Part shown: piece by piece, positions 59,385 to 64,000 of the stretch | Position numbering within the stretch: position 1 is the first letter of the stretch | How the letters are laid out: every line of letters begins with the position of its first letter | NCBI RefSeq assembly: GCF_002994745.2 | Contig: NC_037093.1 | Coordinates: forward strand, 67,661,510-67,725,509 | DNA: 64,000 nucleotides | DNA from: Rosa chinensis | Taxonomy: Eukaryota; Streptophyta; Magnoliopsida; Rosales; Rosaceae | Direction of reading: 5' to 3' | Made by a program: the position numbers and the translations under genes | The notes under the pieces: model-generated | Told to the model about the DNA's origin: nothing | What the model saw: only the letters and a program-made list of their open reading frames with translations | Database searches by the model: none

Positions 59385-60505
59385 TTTTTTTATTATTATT
59401 GAAAAACATTATAACGGAAAAACAAAACAGCGAGAAACACCCCTTCCCAACTGATCCAAATAGAACGCTAGGGACACAGAAAGAGGTAAACAACAAAACC
59501 ATACATGTGGAGTATGAAAATTATAGGCTAAAGAAGCCAAATGATCTGCTACAAAGTTTGCTTCCCTGTAAACATGTCTAAAGATAATGAATCGAGCTTT
59601 AGATGATAAATCTTTAATATCTTGGATCAAAGTTTTGATACACCAGGGAACTGTAGCCGAGCCTCGAATGCATTCAATAACAAGTTTAGAATCACCTTCA
59701 ACAATGATATTGTTAAAACCTTGAAGGAAAGCATTAAGGCCTGTAGCTTCAGCCACTATAGTATTTGTAGATCCCAACGGTCTACAGGCTACCACTAAAG
59801 GATTACCATTAGAATTACAAATAAGGAAACCCATGGTAGCTTTATCATTCCTCACAGAACCATCAAAGTTTATCTTAACCAGTTTATGGTCCGGGGGTAT
59901 CCAGCGAATAGTTCTCTGAATAACTGTGGGTATAGGGTATTTTAAGGGTTTCGCATTAAGTTGTTGATAAGCATAACCGAAAGAGAAAGCTTCAAACCAA
60001 GTTGCAACCGGAGAAATATGTTTCTTTTGGAAAAGAAGTTTATTCCTGGTATTCCAAATAGACCATAAAATATGCCAAAAAAAATAGACCATAAAATAAG
60101 TAAAGCCTTGCTTAAACTAATCAACCAATAGAAAATATTGCCTTGCCACAGGGTAGGATTAAGTAGGAAAGAAAAAGACCATACCTGAGAAGCAAACTGA
60201 CATTTATGAAAAAGATGACTAATAATTTCATTTTCAGTATTACAAAAAGGACAAAGCGTAGATAAATTTTGTCTAAACCTTGCAAGGTAGACTCTAGTGT
60301 TTAAACGACCTCTTAGAAATAACCAACTAATTTTTTTTTACCTTAGGAGGTATATTCAAAGTCCAAACCTTATTTAATAACTTTGTCATAGAATGGGGTT
60401 GAGAATGAGAATACTGAAGAGAAGATGCACTCTTTATCGAAAAAATACCCGAAGGGGCAGGTCCCCAAACAAACTCATCAGGTTTAGGCAATAAAGGCAA
60501 AGGTA
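59385..60505 (-). pseudogene. LINE 3' portion: zf-RVT and RNase H domain
   Basis: The minus strand reads from a zinc-binding reverse-transcriptase segment (LCPFCNTENEIISHLFHKC, about 60190-60260) into WNTRNKLLFQK. It continues through an RNase H domain: NFDGSV (first Asp), VAEATGLNAFLQG (Glu), VEGDSKLVIEC (Asp), and HVYREANFVADHLA (C-terminal His/Asp). It ends at a stop near 59409. At least one stop (about 60334) breaks the upstream part. The copy is cut on its 5' side at 60505 by the CACTA-type terminus. Downstream is T/A-rich tail sequence. It is a relic of a plant L1-type LINE; the reverse-transcriptase core is not in the window. Confidence 0.85.
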
Positions 60506-60721
60506 CACTACAAGAAAAGATCTCATTTATAGCATTTCACCATAGCGTTTTTTTTCACAAGTGCTATGTTATATAAGTTGGTTATAATTCAATAGCGTTT
60601 GTACTTTTTAAACGCTATCAAAATAAGACACCACCCCCAAAAATGAAACGGCAATGATAAACAGAAGCGCGGGGTTTAAATTTAGTGAAAAAACATTATT
60701 TCGCGGCCAACCAAAGGACGG

Positions 60722-61034
60722 TCTCATTTATATACTCTCAGCACATAGGCTTAGATCTAACCCCCTCTGGTGCACTTTCCTCTCTTCCCCTCCGATCCAA
60801 TTTCTTGACGACAACCAAAATGTCACACTCCCACTCCCACAGCGAAAGCGGCACCGTTCCCCTCCACCCTTCCTCCCAATCCGACATCAACGAGATCAAA
60901 AACCGAATCAATGCCAGCGTCCAATCGAGCCCCACCACCGTCCTCCCCGCCAAGCCTCCCAGCCCCACCGTGCCTCCATCCCCGTCTCCTCCTCCCCTTT
61001 CATCCAATCTAACCTCCCTAACCGGCCCCTCCCT
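60722..61034 (+). pseudogene. Captured promoter and first exon of a YIP4-like gene, frameshifted
   Basis: The ATG at 60820 begins [20 protein letters not shown] and continues SDINEI. This is the N-terminal signature of plant YIP4a/b (Yip1-domain trans-Golgi membrane proteins). After KPPSP the frame shifts: the familiar [11 protein letters not shown] continues in another frame (about 60972-61005), consistent with one C missing from a C run at about 60963. A TATA-like TTTATATACT (about 60725) and a leader precede it, so upstream DNA was taken along. Similarity ends at about 61034, where palindromic MITE-like sequence begins. None of the Yip1 membrane domain follows. Confidence 0.75.
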
Positions 61035-61313
61035 CGCTAAGGCATCCAAAACTGCATTTTACACGAACGGACCGAATTTGTCAAACCGGAACCATTCGTA
61101 TTTATAATGGTAAATTGCAGTTTTGGATGACTTAGCGATCACCAAATTGGCTGAAATTTTGCAAAGGTGATCTATACACTAGGAACTAAAAACTGAACGG
61201 TTAAGATGTAAAAATGTGGCGAAAGTGGTCGAAAACAGGAAATCTGTACCGAAAATTTGGTACGGACGTCCTCACCTGAGATGGACTGTATATATATATA
61301 TATATATATATAT
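61035..61313. mobile_element. Truncated copy of the (TA)n-flanked palindromic element
   Basis: A loop (about 61070-61097, around ACGGACCGAATTTGTCAAAC) and a right arm (GATCTATACACTAGGAACTA and following) are homologous to the element at 2459-2926. The right edge again runs into (TA)n (61289-61313). Inner inverted repeats CATCCAAAACTGCA/TGCAGTTTTGGATG flank the loop. The outer left arm is missing, so the copy is truncated where it meets the YIP4-like fragment. Confidence 0.65.
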
Positions 61314-61491
61314 CATCATCATCACTTCTGTATACTTTGGTTCTGTTTTTGGAAGATAGATATTGTTGTTTTCTACAATGCAATTGGACTGTTATTTTAC
61401 AAAACACCATAACTTGGGGTCTGTTTTCAATGAAATGAAGGAGAAATAGAGAAGATTCATAGTCTCTAAACCATGTAATTTTCATTTGCAG

Positions 61492-61580
61492 GTCCAAACC
61501 ATCTTCCAAGAGTTGCAATTGTTAGAAGACCAAATGTTGGTAAACCAGCACTATTCAATTTACCTGTCTCAATACGTAAT
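61492..61580 (+). pseudogene. Captured exon fragment of a Der/EngA-type GTPase
   Basis: After an apparent splice acceptor (TTTTCATTTGCAG, ending at 61491) the frame reads GPNHLPRVAIVRRPNVGKPA and then LFNLPV. This matches the first P-loop of plastid double-Era-like GTPases of the Der/EngA family, whose normal form is VAIVGRPNVGKSALFNRLVG. The key Gly and Ser of the P-loop are mutated to Arg and Pro, and similarity fades after about 30 codons. The retained acceptor shows that genomic DNA, not a cDNA, was copied. It is non-functional. Confidence 0.7.
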
Positions 61581-61626
61581 TGGAATCTGGTCTTCTACTT
61601 GCTATGAATTTACAATGAGGCCTAAT

Positions 61627-61742
61627 GTTCAAGAAATTAGCATGTTATCAACTACTGTGCTGAGTTTTATGTCGACAATCAAAAGAAAGCCAAAAACCAT
61701 TGTTTGTGGGTTAATTCTAGCAGAATTTGTATCATTAATATA
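61627..61742 (+). repeat. Direct repeat A within the CACTA region
   Basis: A segment of about 116 bp starting GTTCAAGAAATTAGCATGTT is repeated at 63592-63707 with moderate divergence. Shared parts include GACAATCAAAAGAA and GGGTTAATTCTAGCAG. One frame is mostly open in both copies (around VDNQK/MDNQK ... WVNSSR), so it may derive from an exon. I cannot name the gene. Confidence 0.6.
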
Positions 61743-61985
61743 AAGGGAGAAAACATTGATATGAAGTGCTCTTGTAATGTTAGGAATGTCACATTGAATC
61801 TAAGATGTGTACGTTATCTCTTTTTTTTACTTCTTTTTGTTTCTTCAATTTGGTACTTCTTGCAATTGAAGTGGAGAATAAAGTTAGTTTCAATGGTCTT
61901 ACTTCAATTCCATCAGAGTAATTGACAGTTGTGGAGGCTTGGCTTGTTATGGTGGTTGTTGATGTTTGATTTTTAGGGACTCAAT

Positions 61986-62070
61986 GTTGGTCTGGACTCT
62001 GGAGCAAAGCTTTAGATCTCCTAAAGTGACAAAGGATGGGATCACTGTAGCAAAGAGCTTTGGGTTCAGA
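61986..62070 (+). pseudogene. Captured fragment of mitochondrial-type chaperonin CPN60
   Basis: Following a TTTTTAG acceptor-like sequence at about 61977, the frame reads LEQSFRSPKVTKDGITVAKS. It corresponds to the conserved [23 protein letters not shown] region near the N-terminus of mitochondrial HSP60/CPN60. About 20 codons are recognisable, after which similarity drifts. There is no equatorial or apical domain. It is too short to be functional. Confidence 0.7.
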
Positions 62071-63230
62071 ATTACATGCTCAAATTCCTTGAGCTTTCAA
62101 ATGAAAAAGAAACACAGATCAAGTGGACTTCTGACAGGGAATACAGGTTAAGTGGATTGGCGTCCTGTAAATACAATTTTCAAGAGAGTATCAATTTTTA
62201 GGTGAATATTTCTAGCTATTCAGCTCATTTGCACCTTTTGATGTTTGTAGGAGAAAGATACTGAGGTTACTAACCATACTTGCCTTGAGAGATTCATACT
62301 TGATGAGGTAAGGTAGTAGTCTAGCTAGTTCGTAGCTAGTATCTGCTATTAATTTGCTTGTTTTTTCTTTTTTCTCTTTCTTTATCTTTATCTGTTCATG
62401 CAACTATTTTGATTTGCCTCCTTAGATGGAGTAGCTTATGAGATTATAGTGTTTAATTACATGATGGAGACGATTTAGGAGAAGGGTAGGCAAATTTGAC
62501 AAGGTTCTCACAACTCTGCAATATCCACGGTTCCTAATTGCAGGAGAGAATTATTTGTGTTGATCTAAGTAAGTTGATTTCTTTACATGATTTTTTATTG
62601 TTACGCTTTTTTATTATTTTTCTTTTTTCTTTTTTATAGTTGGTTTAGCACTAATGACAGATAGTAAGAATTGTTCAAAGTTTCTTATACTTTCTGCCTT
62701 GATAGATTAATTAAGTAGTGGCATTGTTCTTCATGACCTTTCATTGAATGACTAAGCACCCAAGGGAATCATAGAATGAGTACCGGACTACTGGCATAAT
62801 TGACATTGTAATTAGTTGAAGTATAAATTCTTATGGTCTGCTGCTTATAACAACTTTGGCTTTGGTTCTGTTTTCTTTGTCGTAATTAAAAAAGGGAAAG
62901 TGCACAAAATAAGAGAGGTAGTGAGAGATGAGACTTTGGCCATTAGTTACATTATTATCATATATATATATATATATATATAAGGTCTAATGCATGGAGA
63001 CAATGAACTGTGAACTTGGAGCTAGAGGGCAGCTCAAGAGGTGGAACAGTCAAGGAGTCGTAAAGTGAATGGTTCCTTCAAGGTAATCAAATTTGTTGTT
63101 AATATATATTTTCTCCTTGTTTAGATGCCACTTTCTCTATTTGACGTAGAAACTTCGAAGCTTTAATAAAGCATGTTTGATTTTTGCTTGTCAATTCAAT
63201 TCAATTCAATTGTGGGTCGTGTTTAATTTA

Positions 63231-63360
63231 GCAATGTAGTGGGCAATAATTTGTATTTGTTATGCCTCATTACCTGTTCAAGAATCTAATATTCAGCAAT
63301 GTAGTGGGCAATAACTTGTATTTGTTATGCCTCATTACCTGTTCAAGAATCTATTATTCA
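63231..63360. repeat. 65-bp tandem duplication
   Basis: Two copies (63231-63295 and 63296-63360) start GCAATGTAGTGGGCAATAA and differ at only a few positions. Non-coding; within the CACTA region. Confidence 0.95.
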
Positions 63361-63591
63361 GCAATTATTCTTTCAAAGTTTCTTATTGGTTGCGATTGCT
63401 GCAAAATTTAATTAGCAGTTTTAATGGATGTGAGAGGTCTAACAGACCAATGTGGACAACCACTGCATGTCTACATTAGTAAAGCATTGTGGTCAGTCAC
63501 TTTGTCATTATAGCTTCTTAATATTGTTCTAGTAATTGTCCTCATTAAATTTCTCTATAGTTGGTTAATCAATGGTACTTGTTTGTACAGT

Positions 63592-63707
63592 GTTCAAGAA
63601 ATTAGCATGTTATCAACCAGTATGCTAAAGTTCATATGGACAATCAAAAGAATGGCCAAGAACATTGCTGCTGGGTTAATTCTAGCAGGTTTGTATCCTT
63701 AATATTG
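63592..63707 (+). repeat. Direct repeat B within the CACTA region
   Basis: Second copy of the segment at 61627-61742, about 2 kb downstream in the same orientation. It lies just before a second CACTACAAGAA motif (63734). Confidence 0.6.
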
Positions 63708-63733
63708 AGGGCAAAAAAACCTTGTTGGCTGCA

Positions 63734-64000
63734 CTACAAGAATACTGTTTATTGATAGCACAAGTTAATATCATGGCCAGCAGACAAAGTGGTTATCTTT
63801 TAGAGCTCCGGTATGCATTTAAACTCCTATGTTTATATTTCTTCCCAAATAATTTGTTAACATTGACAAAATTTCTCTTCTTGGTTCTCAGTAAGTTGTA
63901 GGAATCTGAGTTAATGAAGATTGATTACTTGTTTGATTGCCTTTGCATTTGATTTCTCATTTTATGATAGTTCAGAGATGCTAAGAGAGCTATCTATGAA
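63734..64000 (+). mobile_element. Possible second CACTA-type terminus
   Basis: CACTACAAGAATACTG is followed by TTTATTGATAGCA, comparable with the layout after the first terminus at 60506 (TTTATAGCA). Only 267 bp are in the window, so an element cannot be confirmed. Confidence 0.4.

Larger units (their letters stand above)
60506..64000 (+). mobile_element. CACTA-type transposon (left end) carrying host gene fragments
   Basis: The terminus CACTACAAGAAAAGATCTCA at 60506 matches the conserved CACTACAAGAAAA end of plant En/Spm elements. It is inserted in the LINE at 59385-60505. Inward of it are short subterminal repeats (ATAGCGTTT / AAACGCTAT, about 60551-60620). The right end is not found before 64000. 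A second CACTACAAGAATACTG at 63734 in the same orientation may be the end of another, nested copy. The interior holds fragments of at least three unrelated host genes, listed separately. No transposase was recognised in the window. Confidence 0.65.

Noticed and set aside
61289..61313. Independent microsatellite
   Set aside because: Better explained as the edge of the truncated palindromic element, which has the same (TA)n edge at 2898-2926.

Overview
This is a stretch of a flowering-plant (eudicot) nuclear chromosome. The evidence is split genes with GT-AG introns, plant-specific gene families, AT-rich spacers and many plant-type transposable elements (TEs). The protein sequences look rosid, possibly Rosaceae, but that is only an impression. 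Three intact host genes are visible. (1) A class I KNOX homeobox gene of the KNAT1/BREVIPEDICELLUS type lies on the minus strand at 3627-7286, with 5 exons and 396 aa. (2) A GH10 endo-1,4-beta-xylanase with three CBM22 modules lies on the minus strand at 18135-21801, with 7 exons and 913 aa. (3) An intronless RR-TZF CCCH zinc-finger gene lies on the plus strand at 54106-55134 and encodes 342 aa. In Arabidopsis a KNAT1 gene and a GH10 xylanase gene are also adjacent, so the first two look like an ancestral gene pair.

Almost everything else is mobile DNA, and much of it can be dated by nesting. Region 1-3034 holds an LTR end and a Copia 5' LTR that was itself split by a long (TA)n-flanked palindrome. 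Region 8000-12000, on the far side of KNAT1, holds a MITE relic, two LINE-type retroposons, a Mutator-type element with a perfect 9-bp target duplication, and a tRNA-derived SINE with a 16-bp target duplication. Region 22440-25145 is a LINE RNase H domain split cleanly by a 1.9-kb Mutator-like element carrying a degenerate minisatellite.

Region 25159-46969 is a layered TE nest. A pogo/Tigger-like DNA transposon was hit by two Copia elements (25200-33203 minus, 33287-44764 plus) and one hAT element (45216-46901). One Copia was hit by another hAT, the second Copia by a Tat/Ogre-like gypsy element lacking its 3' LTR, and the 45-kb hAT by a LINE-type retroposon. Nearly all junctions show matching target-site duplications. 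Region 47173-50785 is a Harbinger-like element split by a 2.7-kb solo LTR.

Region 55.1-60.5 kb, downstream of the zinc-finger gene, holds further MITE-like elements, local tandem duplications and a minus-strand LINE fragment. From 60506 to the window end is a CACTA-type terminus followed by fragments that look captured from host genes: the promoter and first exon of a YIP4-like gene (frameshifted), the P-loop exon of a Der/EngA-type GTPase, and a piece of mitochondrial-type chaperonin CPN60.

No rRNA, confident tRNA gene, CRISPR array or prokaryotic-type operon was seen. All coordinates and alignments were made by eye. TE family names rest on termini, target duplications and conserved protein motifs, not on database searches.
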